This document shows, in pieces, positions 1 through 12,500 of a DNA stretch of 64,000 nucleotides. This DNA is from Litoditis marina (lineage: Eukaryota; Nematoda; Chromadorea; Rhabditida; Rhabditidae), in assembly GCA_964036275.1 (NCBI GenBank), contig OZ038433.1:27449485-27513484 (forward strand). The letters are read 5' to 3'. The translations under genes were made by a program, and so were the position numbers. Below the pieces are notes generated by a model. It ran no database searches. It was not told the DNA's origin and worked only from the letters and a program-made list of their open reading frames with translations. Position 1 is the first letter of the stretch, and each line of letters begins with the position of its first letter.

Positions 1-68
1 AAAACACGGGAGTGTGGTATGACGGCATTGCTAAGATGATCTGACCTTTTCGTTTCTCAATGTTCCAG

Positions 69-291
69 AGTGTTGAAAACGGCGAAGCAGTTTTCGACAT
101 CTTACATGAATTGCTGTGTAAGCGAAATACTCAAGTCTCAACATATATCGGAACAGAAAAAGTGCATTTCTAACCTTCACTTATTCCAGGAAGCCCTCGG
201 TAGTTGTGAGCAGGACAAGTGTGACTTCGACAGTGGACTCGAAGAAGAATTCCGCTTCTGCTGCTGCCGCGGACACGGATGTAACCGTTGA
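69..291 (+). CDS. 3' end of activin-receptor-like three-finger protein (partial gene)
   Basis: Two exons, 69-117 and 190-291, are joined by a 72-base intron (donor GTAAGC, acceptor ATTCCAG). Position 69 follows a TTCCAG acceptor and enters in phase 2, so the 5' exons lie left of the window. The peptide carries a Cys-Cys pair, two spaced cysteines and then FCCCRGHGCNR before the stop. A Cys-Cys-Cys run followed a few residues later by Cys-Asn is the hallmark of the activin/TGF-beta receptor ectodomain and related three-finger modules. The protein stops two residues after Cys-Asn, so there is no kinase domain as in true receptors. It is more likely one of the small secreted or anchored activin-receptor-domain proteins known from nematodes. 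The function is not known to me. An AATAAA at 526-531 fits its 3' end. Confidence 0.6.
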
Positions 292-525
292 AAGAAAAAG
301 AAACTGAAGTCGTCCTAACCCAAATTGCAAAAATCGAAAGATGTCGAAACTGTCTTCCAAACAAACTTGTCCACTGATCACGTGTAGTTGAGATTTGTTC
401 ATTATAGTTGAATCCAATCAAACAAGTAGTATTTGTAGTCGAAAAGAAACAGAAAATTCCGATATTAACCTCCCTCAATTACCTCCCCCGATCTCGCTGT
501 GTTGTATGTGTGTGCGTGATTCTTC

Positions 526-531
526 AATAAA
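526..531 (+). promoter_or_regulatory. poly(A) signal AATAAA
   Basis: AATAAA lies about 235 bases after the stop codon at 291 and is followed by a GT-rich stretch. It is the likely cleavage signal of the three-finger gene. Confidence 0.5.
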
Positions 532-1360
532 ATGTCGCTGTCTTTTTTATACGGAAGGGACGCAATTTGAGATCGAATTCAACATCCGTTCAAGAAACAA
601 TCTAAGAAAAGTGGCATCAATGTACAATGAAAAATGGAAAAAAATGAAAGAAGGTCATTTCGTAAACATGATTGATCTGCAAAAACGGCAAAGTTGTTGC
701 CCGAAAACTATCGAGAAAAGAGCAGATGTATGCAAAATGAAGTTGAGGTCAGCTTTTACTACTATTGAAAACATTGGAATTTACTGATTAGTGTTTCTTA
801 ATGAAGTCTCTCGTTCAGAGACTTATTGACCTAGAATAACGGAGTTCGTTGTGTTTTGCGCGTTTTGTATTTTGTCTGTAATTTTATTTGGCTAGTTCAG
901 TTTTGGCTCGAGCAATATCGATATTTCACGAAGCGACAGTAAAATCAGCAGTATAGCGCTATAAAATGGAGAACTCTAATGTGTTTAAAAGTGGAAGCCT
1001 ACAGATACGGTTTGCTCTTTCCGAAACAAGAGTATACGGTGTAAGTTCATCAAGAATGCGTTTGGTTCATGCAATGAATGTTTCGTGTTGGTATTATCTT
1101 CGCTTTTGTGTTGAGCGTTTGTGAAAACGCGAAGTCATGCTTCAAATAACTTCTCCGAAACTAAACTCGGTACTTTGTCACACTTTCGAGTCCCCTCTAC
1201 GAAATTTCACTCGAGAAATATTCTAAAGATGTAATATACCATTTGAGTCCTACACTGATCGATTGAACTTTCTCTAAACGCGCCCGTTATACTATCGTAG
1301 AATTAAAACTGACATTCTACAAGCACAAAAGATATTAATTGGACAATCACTAATGCCTAC

Positions 1361-1762
1361 AAAATATCTCGTTCGGTCTTCTTTGCCTCGCGACCCGTTT
1401 AGGTTAATATTCCCTAAAAATAAATTCTTAGATCATAACTGGTTTTTCAATAGGGTGGTTACGTATTGGAATTGTATTTCTAAAGCTATACCTCATTTCA
1501 AAACAATTGACCAATTACGAGTCTTTCTAGATGTGTTCAAAATATCTCGTTCGGTCTTCTTTGCCTCGCGACCCGTTTAGGTTAATATTCCCTAAAAAGA
1601 AATTCTTAGATCACAACTGGTTTTTCAATAGGGTGGTTACGTATTGGAATTGTATTTCTAAAGATATACCTCATTTCAAAACAATTGACCAATTACGAGT
1701 CTTTCTAGATGTGTTGTTAACGGAGACTTTTATTGAACCACCTGCACAGCTTACTTAGTCTA
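1361..1762 (+). mobile_element. non-LTR retrotransposon C-terminal remnant, tandemly duplicated
   Basis: A 178-base unit occurs twice head to tail (1361-1538 and 1539-1716) with only a handful of differences. Each unit encodes a segment of the type FLDHNWFFNRVVTYWN followed by a conserved region ending FLD. This resembles the segment after the reverse transcriptase in many LINE ORF2 proteins (FF..RVV..WN.LP....s...FK..LD). The second copy runs on to a stop near 1758. No start codon or full ORF2 is present, so this is a degenerate fragment. The near-identity of the copies implies a recent duplication. Confidence 0.6.
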
Positions 1763-2067
1763 TCTATATTCTCGTTGTATAGTATAATCATAGTTATATG
1801 TGTCATAGTCATTAGATTCTGTTTTTCTGCTTCACTGGTGACTTTGTTTATGTTTCATGTTTTACCACTCCTTCTACTCCCGTGTAGTATTACGAGTAAG
1901 CTCCCCTTAACTTGTAGGTAAGGTTTTGTCGCCTTACCCCTTAGGGGTTCTACATATTTGTTCACTATTTTTCTGTGTTGTTAAGTTAACACTTGTGAAT
2001 GAATATATATATATATATATATGAAGCAAATTGAACCAAGAAGACGTCGAGGTCAAAATCCGCAGAG

Positions 2068-2283
2068 TTGCACTCGGATGCACCAATGATACCCATGCTG
2101 TTCCACCTCGTCATCGACAATATGATGAACACTGCCAACTTGCAAGACGAAATCCGGATGAATAGGGAATATCTAGCGTGGCTCGGATATGTTGACGACA
2201 CCGTACTCATTTCGAAGAAAAAAACTGGTTCGGACAGAATGCCGCAGTTGTGTCAAATACATGAATGCGTTATTCAAAAATAA
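2068..2283 (+). pseudogene. reverse transcriptase fragment (LINE-like, YVDD box)
   Basis: The frame encodes MLFHLVIDNMMN and then GYVDDTVLIS. These match the order SPLLFNLVIDDIM...GYADDTVLLS of LINE reverse transcriptase motifs B to C; the YVDD residues are the catalytic Asp-Asp box. The spacing between the two motifs is much shorter than in an intact enzyme and there is no flanking RT sequence, so this is an internally deleted relic. An (AT)n run at 2003-2022 lies just upstream. It may belong to the same element as the remnant at 1361-1762. Confidence 0.6.
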
Positions 2284-2289
2284 TTGTGT

Positions 2290-4410
2290 TGGAATACTGT
2301 GCCGCTCACACAAATAACCCTCTAAAACTCTAAGGCGCTGGAACTAACACATTCTAGACTTTTTTAGTTTTTGAAATGCCAATATCTGCAGAATAATTGT
2401 TCACGAGCCTGATTTTCTGCTGACTACTGCAGTTGTGTACGAAATTTCAAATCTTGGGAAATGTTTTCCATTCGTTACTTGTACAAATACAAACACTACC
2501 GTAACCATTGAGTTTTCTATGACGGAAAGATATATTGGTTGTTCCAGAATTTTTTCGGCTACAAAATGAGTACCACGTCACGGTTGTTGACAATTACGCG
2601 TATAATTGTATGCATTTGCTTATTCCATTATATACTCAATCAAATGAAAAATGGTCAAATGAAAAAAATTGGTCAAATGAAAAAATGCTTGGTTGAAAGC
2701 CTTTGTTTCACACTTCTCGTAGAATAAAATGTGTTCAAACTTCTACATTCGTTAATAGTGAGAAACTGAGAGAAAAACTGATGAAATCGAGCGCCACAAG
2801 CCATACCAGAACCAAAATGGATTAAATTCAAATAAATAATACTCAGTGAAAGCATTTGGAATATTTCCGTCTTTTGTTCGACATGATGTAGGGGTCTAGT
2901 TGAGTTCATCTTTTTTAGGACAAAAATGACATAAAATATTTAGTAATAACAAGGTTGTACATATTCGAGATGAAATACTGCATGAAATATTGCGTTAAAG
3001 TGGCAACGGATATCGTAGACACCCAAACTTCTGAGCAATCGAGAGATTTGTTGATCCTTCAATCAGCAATCGAGGAATTTGGTGATTATTCTATGTGTAG
3101 TTGCCAACCAGAACGCAAAAACGGCTAACATTTTCCTCTGGTCATTGACAAGTTCAACATGTTTCCTAATTCCGCTGTATTTGATCTCGTCTTTTTTCAT
3201 TAAAATGCGAGCACTATAGCCAACGATGTGGTTATTTCCTGTTTGTTTAATCTAGTTCTCATTTGAGTTATATATTTTATTCTTTGCATTATAGCACTAT
3301 AGCCAAAGATGTGGTCATGCTACGCTAAAATATAGAAAGTTGGCAACTATGTGACCACAATGTGTGTGATCAGGCTTGTACAAAGTCTCATAGAAAAACC
3401 ACTTCCGCATGAACTACCTCAGTTTTGTTGAAGTTGTGCTCACCTACACTAGCCATAAGCATCGGATTTTGAAAAATGTGTGCACAAAATATGATTAGCT
3501 TTCCAGATTGCTCAGCTCAAAGGTGAGCTTTTTATGAGCCTTTGTCATGGTTCCCATACTTTTTCTAGAGAATAGGAATCTAGTAACTATGTGATCAGAG
3601 TGTAACTATGAACCGCCACAGAATCTCGAGAAAGGGAATCTTTTTCACAGCTATCTGGTCACCACCTCATTGGGATTTTAGTCACTAATACGCTCAAGCA
3701 TAGAAAGTTGGTAACTATTTGGTCATAGTTCGATTAGTTCTTTTGGATCAACTTGAGCTCACTACTCACATGCCTTTGCTGTGATGTCCTCCATGGTGTC
3801 ATGGTTCTTCTCTTGATTCGGGACGTAGAGGATGGCTGACAAATGGTCCCAAAGGGAACGGACGTCTCTCGACTATGCCGGGCAGAACACATTCTCTACT
3901 TACTGAAGCTGACCGAATGACATTCATCTGGCCAGCTCTGCTCTATCAATCGTTCTTTTATTCATATTTCTCTTCATTTTCTTTTTTGCTTATCTTTTTT
4001 ATATTTTTTTTCTTGGTCTCTTCCCTCCCCGGTCGTCTGGCTAAAACTATCTGAACTATGCCGCGGTTGATGAGTCTTTCATTCTTACTCTTTCTTCTCT
4101 TCCTTCTCCCTCTATCTCTCTCATTGTTCTTTTTTTCATTCTCTCTCTAGATCTCTCTTTTCCTCTCTAAACTCCCCAACTCAATATTGGTTGAAGTGAC
4201 AAGAAGAGCTCTTCACTGCCACATGACCCATTCAAAACCCTTCTTCACATCAAAACTCAATTGACGCCAAACTTTGATCAAACGAGTTCACGTCAGGGTA
4301 AACAAATGACAACGTGCTTTCTTCATTTCTTCATTTATCAACCACATAACGCATGCTCCGTTGACTCTATCAGGTTTCTTCCAACACCTTCAGCTAAGAA
4401 GAAGTTTACT
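2290..4410. other. gene-free stretch with local direct repeats
   Basis: No frame here is convincingly coding. A motif of about 24 bases beginning GCACTATAGCCAA and ending with a GATGTGGT core occurs at about 3211 and again at about 3293. Variants of AAAGTTGG..ACTAT follow at about 3338 and 3704. From about 3950 to 4180 the sequence is pyrimidine-rich. Confidence 0.4.
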
Positions 4411-4455
4411 TCTCGTCATTCCCACTGAGACTTTGGCAACGTGCCAATGAAACTT
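4411..4455 (+). mobile_element. solo terminal repeat of the CATTCCCACTGAGACT MITE
   Basis: The string TCATTCCCACTGAGACTTTG is identical to the left end of the complete element at 46547-46784 and continues with matching sequence for about 40 bases. The partner terminus is not seen nearby, so this is a truncated copy. Confidence 0.5.
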
Positions 4456-7400
4456 CGAATGAACATATTTCATAGAAATGACCGCTTTCATGAGTAGAAT
4501 TTTCACCCACGCATTGTAACACAGATTAAATGTCACTCCAAAAAAAAAGTTTAGTGTTTAGGGAAATGTTATGATGAAAACCTGAAAACTTTGTTTGCAC
4601 GCTGCCGAGGTCATATGGAAATGATTGGAACTATAACGCCGTCAGGATCTGTTATGTGAAAAACCTCTATGAAAGCAGAAAGAAGATTTGCATATTTCTC
4701 ACCTTTCTATCGTAAATTTAACGAAGATAAATTCTACCAAAATTCAACCACATGTACCCCCTACCAACGAAGAGTTGAACATACGATCCTCTAACGGGAG
4801 AACGGACGTTAAGTCTGAAACGAAAATGTTTCCCTAAACTGATATGATATGTTGGAAATGCATGGTCAGTCGTGTGGTTGATTTATAGTTGTGTGATAAT
4901 GGTCTGTATCGTTTCTGTCTGTCTCCCTATTAAATCCGGTCATAGCGTGGCAGAGACAAATCGACAGATATCCCATGCATTCACAATTCAATCATCACCT
5001 CAATGTTTCAGCCAGATGTCAAATAAACAATTCCCTTATTGCCAAAAGGCGACCGCCGTTTTCAATATTAAGTCGAAAATGTTGGCTTCTCTTTCGACGC
5101 TGATATTGAGCCTAGATTGATGTTTATCCTACTAGTAAAATGTTAGAACACGTGAAACGAGTTGAAGATATGAGAATTCGGTGTAACAACAGAGTGTGAA
5201 CTTTCTTATGTTTTTTTGTTGTTTTTCATGACTTTAATTTCGTATTTAGTTGGTTTCATGCCTAATTCCTCAACATATTTTTTCTGTATTACTCTCACGG
5301 GACACTTTTTCCCTGTTTCAGGGCTCTACCTAAAAATTGTACGTTCACTGTGCATGCACAGTTACATTTATGTATTTGAAACCGACTAACAATATCGTGG
5401 CCATATTGTAGGAGTGTCACTAGGAAAGAAAAGACTATGACCGTGTCCTATTTCATCATTTTACCCTTGGTGGGGGAACCCTCAATTCACAGTTGGCTCG
5501 AACTAGGTCAGGCAGAGGTCGTATTTGAGTGGCAGTTACAGGGACAATTGCGAGGTAACTTTGACCAATGTACACTATTTCTTTGCGAAATTTGGGTTTT
5601 CGGTTCATGCTTGCAAACGTTTATAGTAGTTCTTGTCATTTCTGCGTGGATAACTACAGTATCCAATTGAACTTGTAATGTAGTTTTTTAATTTGAAAAC
5701 GGTGACTCTGCAACAAATGAGAATGTCAAAAAAAAAACTCACGAAAAATTGTACCCGTCCACATTTCCAATCATGTTACATACCTGTGCTCCAAAACTAA
5801 TCGACGCAGCGCTTCGCGTTGCACACGATTTTACGAGACCATACGAATGTGGTGCGCATATTTATCATTTTTATTTCAACCCACCAATTAATTGACAATA
5901 GAAACACTCTGGATTAGAAGACTGTATCAAGTGTTTTCATTGGACTTTCTGGCTTTTCAGCGTTGGACTTTTCTTTCTGAACATTTATTCATTTGAAAAC
6001 TCGGCTCATATAAAGTTCAGACACTTGAGAAAAAGAAAAGTTCCGCTGAATCTGTTTCCCATAGCTTTTTGTTTCATTCTATCCAATTACTGCTTATGTC
6101 ATTAATCATGCATTATGGAATCTTGCATCACAGCGGTTCTTTCTCTTTTTTCTCTCTCTTGTCTATCTCCGTTTCTCATTTTTTTCTCCATGTGTCTATT
6201 GCTCCCTCTTTTGTCTCCATCTCTCTCACTCATTATTTATAACTCTCTTTCTTTTGCTCTTCTCTTTATACTTTCACCTCTCTATCTTTCTCTAAATCTC
6301 TATTTCTTCCTCTCTCTTTTCTCCTCTCTCTTTCTCTCTCTCTTCGACTCTCTTTCTCTCTATGTTGAACCCGATGGGCGATCCATCAATGTTTGCCAAT
6401 CGTCTAGGTCACTCCGTTGTTTTGTGGACCACATTCTGGCAAAACGTAGTTCTTTCACAAGTCAGTAGCTGGGTTTTCAACTGTTCTGTACAGGATGTTC
6501 AACTATTGGACATCCTGTATTCATTATTATTTCAAATCATTACGAAACTCTCCGGTATCTTTATCTCTGCCTACTCGGAATCCGAATACGAGGAATTTGT
6601 GTATACCAGTATAAAACATAAATAGGTAGTATTCTCTTTCATATAATGTGGAATAAATTCAGTAATCTTGTGAAAACCACAATCAGATTAAATTCAAATT
6701 TCATTCGGCCGATTACACACAGCACAGTCGAGCTGGTTTTCCCTATGTCAATTATGATCTCCTTTATTCCAGCCGTTGAAACAAGAAAATGCTGTTGATG
6801 ACGTTCATACTTGTCATTTTTCCATACCACGTAGCAATTCATGTGTTTTACACGTTTTACGTGAGTCATATCTCGTTTGATGCCACATATCTTGACGAAG
6901 TAGGCACTAAACAAACCCCAAATTCAACCGGAAACACTCACATGTCGCAAAATTCATTGTGCAAACTGGATGGCATCATGGTGAGCGTGCACGAGTTCTG
7001 GTAAGGGTGTGACTATTTCTGAGATGAAGTTTGGTCCACTTACCCAGTATAGTTTGCAAAATTCGACTAGAAAGTAGTGGAATCAAACTACAAAAAGATC
7101 TGAATAGCCCAACTTGTACCGTTTGAGCCGGCGTACTCCAGTCCGATGTTTATATCTTCGGTAGCAATACAGTGTTATCTCCTCTCTCTACCACTCCCCA
7201 CCCCAACCAGTTCTCTCTTCTCTTTTTCCTTCTTTTTATTCTCCTTCATCCTTATATTCTTTCATCCCCTATTGATCGATTGCGCATTTGCATGTGTGTT
7301 GCCGGTCATTACAACGCCCTACTATACGGTCCCATTCATTTCAGCCAACAAAATATGTCGCACCAATTTTCGATTGACACAAAAAAGACTGACCAACGCT

Positions 7401-8225
7401 TCGAATAACGACGATAACCTTTTGTTTGATCTTTTTGTGTATCTCCGTACACATGACCGCAAACAAGTTGTGACATTGTTTTGAAACGAGCGCTAAAGTT
7501 CGACAGTATTTCAAGCTACTCATTTTCACACAATCCTCATAGTTCTTTTCACAGTTTCCTACTCGTGAGCGTAAATCTCACGCAACTTCGTCACCGTCCG
7601 TCCGCAAATGTTTGTAGCATAGTTGCCGAACCCAAAATTTTTGATGCTTCTAGATTCGGCGTAATGTGTGAACAACTAAAATGTGTGAACGTTCGTAGCG
7701 TTTCACTTTTTTTGTTAGTTTCATTTTTTCGAATCGAAACCAATCAACCCAAGCTTCCCTCCACTATTTGATGTGTTTTCTCGTAACCCTTATATGGCAT
7801 TGCCGCACACACTTGACCTTTAAAACGTTTACGAGACACAGCCTTTTTCCATAAAACATACGAGAATGTCCTCACTCAAACATACTTTGCTTGACAACTT
7901 GTGCATTACTTACTTGCAATTCAGTTGTGGTGGTTCACTCTCTGTTTTTTGGAGTAAGAACTATTTGCATTACGTGATACAAATATGAAGTAGTTCGTGT
8001 TTAAACATAATCTCTTACACAGCTTTGTCACTTATTTTTTGCTCTTCCTGTCTAGTCCCCTTCTTCTTTAAGCTTCTCTGAGTGGCTGGAATTCAAATGA
8101 CGTGATGTGACGTGTAAACGTTTTTAAATACCAGAAGTTCCATTGTAATGTGAATATACTATAAGTACATTGAGTGGTCACATAAAACTTTGTCATTGCC
8201 CGTTTCTGAGTTCTGCTGTGTTTAA

Positions 8226-8226
<1 letters not shown>

Positions 8227-8255
<29 letters not shown>
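8227..8255 (+). repeat. poly(G) tract, 29 G
   Basis: An uninterrupted run of 29 guanines, the longest G tract in the window. Others are 16482-16501 (20 G), 20526-20537 (12 G), 31515-31523 (9 G) and 60496-60506 (11 G). C runs are 15101-15114, 27271-27280, 44733-44743 and 61047-61061. Confidence 0.95.
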
Positions 8256-8258
<3 letters not shown>

Positions 8259-9388
8259 AAAGGAAAGTTCATATTATAGAGCTGCTCAAGAGAATCCGAT
8301 TCCGATATATACAAATCTTAATTCACTTCAACGAACCTACTTTGCATACGGTTCACATGTTTTAACCTGTTTTGGCGCGCGCAACCATTCTGCCCCCCTT
8401 TAACATGTTTCACGTGACTCTGCAATCGACTAACAGTACATGTTGAGCTGAATTACGGTTTTCTGTGCTGTTTTCACGAGATATATCCATTCACCAAAAG
8501 TTATAAAAAAAGATTCACATTATATTTATTTATGTCACGGATGAATCTCTTTCGTTGAATAGGATTACTGCTTCAATCTCTTTCAGACGCTAAAAAACAA
8601 GTGACAACAAATTGGCTGCTTGCTCATCCAAAACACATGAACCAGGGCTTAACTTAACGGAACAATTTGTGCTTATATCTTGCTCAGCTTTTTCAAGATG
8701 GTTCTTTTCTCTCTTTCAGTTTTTCGGTGAAACTTATCTCCTTATTTCCGCGGTTAACCATTCTACCACTTTCACGCGCGTTTTCTATCTGGTTTCTATC
8801 ACGTAACCTTTACGTTTTCGACACTAATGTGCTACCTTTTTTTAGTAAACGATATATTATATTCACTCGCGACTAAATTATGTAGATGCGTTAGTAATAT
8901 TTTTTTCTATGAATGGGCATGTTTCGTAGTGTTTCTTATGAATAATTGACAGCCGAGATCGCAAAAAAAACGTCTCGGATGCGTCATAATACACACGAAA
9001 TTTTGATAATAAAAAAATATTCACGTCCGATACAAATAGATACTTCAACGCAAAGGGGAGAATGAGAGAAAGGTGAAATACCGTGAGATTTACTTGTCTG
9101 TTCGTCTTCGTCCAAGCAACTTTCCTCATAAAATTGGTGCAGATTGTATTTTGCACCAGCCTTGCCGTGCACGGGAATCATGATGTATCGACACTTTCCA
9201 CACGAATTGTTCACGTGTTGTCGTGACTGTTACTAGAATTGATTGACAGCTACGGTAGCGAGTTCTCGCAAAACATTTGAGAAACAACCCGTAGGCAGTA
9301 TAGTCCGAGTTTGTCAATGAATTTCGCGTTACAGTACCACTGTTTGCGGCTCTGAATACGTCTTGACGTTCTCATGAGAAGTTTAGAC

Positions 9389-9526
9389 TGTTAGTCAATT
9401 GCATAGTCATTAGTCACGTGACACATGTTGAACACAACAGAACTCAGAAACGTGCAATGACAAAGTGCACGATGCCTCATTAGAATGCTGGCTTTAAGTG
9501 ACTATTCAATTTACTTCTAGTATACG
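9389..9526 (+). repeat. dispersed repeat, copy 1
   Basis: The segment runs from GTTAGTCAATTGCATAGTCA to a GTGACTATTCAATTTACT core. It recurs at 34503-34604 with the same order of blocks (TTAGTCGATTGC, CATGACACATGTT, CCTCATT.GAATG, GTGACTATTCAATTGACTCC). It is probably an interspersed element of unknown type. Confidence 0.6.
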
Positions 9527-10375
9527 CAAACTTCTCATAAGTTTGTAGAAGCAGTCTGAACCTTGCTCAACTTACTCCAAGCGAGAAACAATAGTGTCTT
9601 CAATCGAGATGCCTTCCATTAGCCGATTCCCGCATTTCTCATCTTACTGTTTCTCGCCTCCTCACAGCCATTTTACTACTGAATATCAGGAAGTGAGCTA
9701 ACATACAATTATTTTTTCTCTAATCCCCCAAAAGGTTCAAATTAGGGTACTTGGTTTCTCTACTATCTCTCTCTTTTTTCTCCTCTCTCTCCCGCTTGAC
9801 TGATGTCTATCAATCTCTTTACAGCTTCACACGCAGTACCCTTAATTCATACACTGTCTTTTTTCTTTTTCCCTCTTCCTCACGCACACACATGCTCATT
9901 TTCTCTTTTTTCTTTTTCATTTCTCTTCAGTCTTTCCTTTTCGTTCCCCCATTTCATTGCTATAAAAAATATGGTTTTCTTTAATTCCTCTTACTCTTCC
10001 TCCCACCTTTTCTCAATCTATCTATCTCTCTCCCTCTCTCTACTCTCTCGTTCTCTCTCCTCATTCATCGTTCTCCCACTCTTTCTTGCTCTGTTTGTTC
10101 CATGATCGTTCTGTATCTCACTCGCTTTCCGTTGTTCTTTCTCGCCCGTTTATTTGCTTTCAATAAAAGTCCCCTCCAAGCCTCTCTAGCATGTTCGTGC
10201 GCCCGTCTGACCACCCTGTATGTATAGGTTGTCCGCAACATATATCACACACTTTTTCAGAGTGACTATAGGAGGGGACCATAGCTGAGTAGTTTGATCT
10301 CGAGACGCGTCATGAATGACGCATGTCGACCGAAAGGCAATGGGATCAAACTACAAACACAGGGGGATAAGAAGG

Positions 10376-10477
10376 ACGATTATGTGCTCCAATGGCAACG
10401 ATTCAGTCCTTTAAACTGCAATACATTTTTCAATTGTTCAAAGGACCGTTGACAAGAGATTGGTCCACATAATCGTC
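10376..10477. mobile_element. palindromic MITE, copy 1
   Basis: The ends are inverted: GACGATTATGTGCTCCAAT at the left and ATTGGTCCACATAATCGTC at the right. The inner sequence CAGTCCTTTAAACTGC is part of a second inverted pair that is intact in the copy at 28430-28552. The element is about 100 bases, non-coding and able to fold along its whole length. Confidence 0.75.
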
Positions 10478-12399
10478 TTTCTTTAAGGCAAAACACATCT
10501 AATGTTTTGGAACGAGTTGTTTCGAACTTCGAATACTTGCCCGGAAGCAGTTTAAAGTGTCCTTGTATGAGAGGCTTTGCAATCGGACATGTGTCCGTAC
10601 ACAGCGGAAAGTGAGATATACAATACCCTTCCGCTTTTCCTTGGGCGACGACTATAAAACTCTCCACTAGAGTTGGCCCTCATAAACTTTTTCTTCGCCC
10701 CACTTCTCCCCGGAATTCAATTTACTGTGCTGAGATATCCTATTTGTCAAGTACTCCTCCCCCACCACCCCATTCTAGAATTAGTGCCAATGCTACATCA
10801 AATTTCCGTTCTCGCTTAGCAACAAATTCAGTCTGCACTAGGAAAAAGAGCCTTTTTTCAGCTTTCCGATTTCTCGGTTATATTATGGTATGATTCAGAT
10901 ATACTCGCTTTGAGTGGGCAGTCAAAATTTGTCTACGTAAAACGTGTGAATCATAAGTCAGAAATCACCTTCAGGCCTCAGGGAGTGACCCTTCAAATCT
11001 CAGTTGTAGCTTGATCTCGAAACGCGTCAGAGTTCATGAATTTTTATCGGAAGAAAACATGATCAAACTACGAACACAGCGGTAAAGGGCATACACCGTA
11101 TATGATCGTTTTCCAGAAAGGGAACCCTATACAGGATACAGGACAACTATTGATCCTTCACTTTTTGATCGGTGAGCTGACTGTGCCTCAGGAAACATCA
11201 CAACAATAAAAACTTGATATTTTTCTATATTCTAGAATTACATGTTTATGATTGAGATTTTCATTCGTTATCAATTCTATCATCGGTTCACACCCTTTCT
11301 CTATTTGTTATGATATCATTCGTGCGAAAATGAACTCTGATTTGTTATTTGAAGTTTACGGAATTGAGCCATGTCTGCTTCCATGACTGTGAACATTTTT
11401 TTCAAAATAATTCAATTTATTGATTTCTTGTAAGCAGAAAGATGCACATTTTGATTCATCGGGTACACCCATCACATCTTTTGAGCGGTGAATTGTTCAG
11501 AGTGTCACAGGGATCTAACTACAAACACGAAACTCATCAAACCATCTCTTGAGGGCGTAAACAATATGCTTTGTTCACGTTTTACGTGATTTTCCGAAAG
11601 TACAATGGTTTCACGTGGTTTTTATCGTTTAGTTGTCGTAGTCTTTTTTTCTGGTTTTGTGCCTGTTTTTCGCTGATTCCGAGGAAATTGATAGTAGGGC
11701 TTAGTGCTTGAAACCGGCCCGCGCAGCGTGGTCTGTAAATTTATGTGATCGCAATGTCATTTACGCTCGTCATTTACAAGATATTGATCTTTGTTGACAT
11801 TTGAGACACAATTCACATCTTAATATAATCTATTTTTGAGGAGACCTGTGGTCAGGCGAAAAGTTAGACAATGCGAGCATCAAGCGTGACTAATATTGAG
11901 ATCTTAAATAACTCTCTATAATTGAAATATTTACTTTTCTTTGAATTCGTAGTGTATTACTCTTTATCTTGAAATAGATTATCTATTGAAGTTGTTCATT
12001 ATCGAGTTTTCAATTCAAATTGCTTTTCATCAGACTTCAACTTCAAATGTTGTCAAAACTTCATTGCTGTTTTTAAATTCTAATCATGTGGCAACATATT
12101 TATCATCTTCTCGGCTAACATAATCTGTTATTCACTTCCTTCATACATCTTGAAGTTGTTTGCTATAACATGGGTATCGTATACGAGAAAGTGGTTATAA
12201 ACGATAAACCTGCTCTTACCACCCTATAAATTTTATTAGCTCTGTGTTAGAACCAGCTGGAGGGATTAAAAAACAGTCGCAAACTGTGTCGAAGCATTTC
12301 CCGCCTGCTTTTGTACTAACATCGAATTCCCAGCTAACTTGGTGTGAGAAAGGTAGTTCACTGGAAAAATTGAGAGAAAGAAAGACTATAATTCTCAGT

Positions 12400-12417
12400 C
12401 GAGAGAGAGAGAGAGAG

Positions 12418-12471
<54 letters not shown>

Positions 12472-12500
12472 AGATTACGAGAGAGAAAGAGAGAGGATAT
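12400..12500 (+). repeat. (GA)n low-complexity tract
   Basis: About 100 bases of almost pure GA with a few interruptions. Frames through it give Arg-Glu repeats and are not taken as coding. Confidence 0.95.

Noticed and set aside
395..787. 130-codon frame after the three-finger gene
   Set aside because: It spans the poly(A) signal of the upstream gene, has no recognisable domain and odd composition; likely chance.
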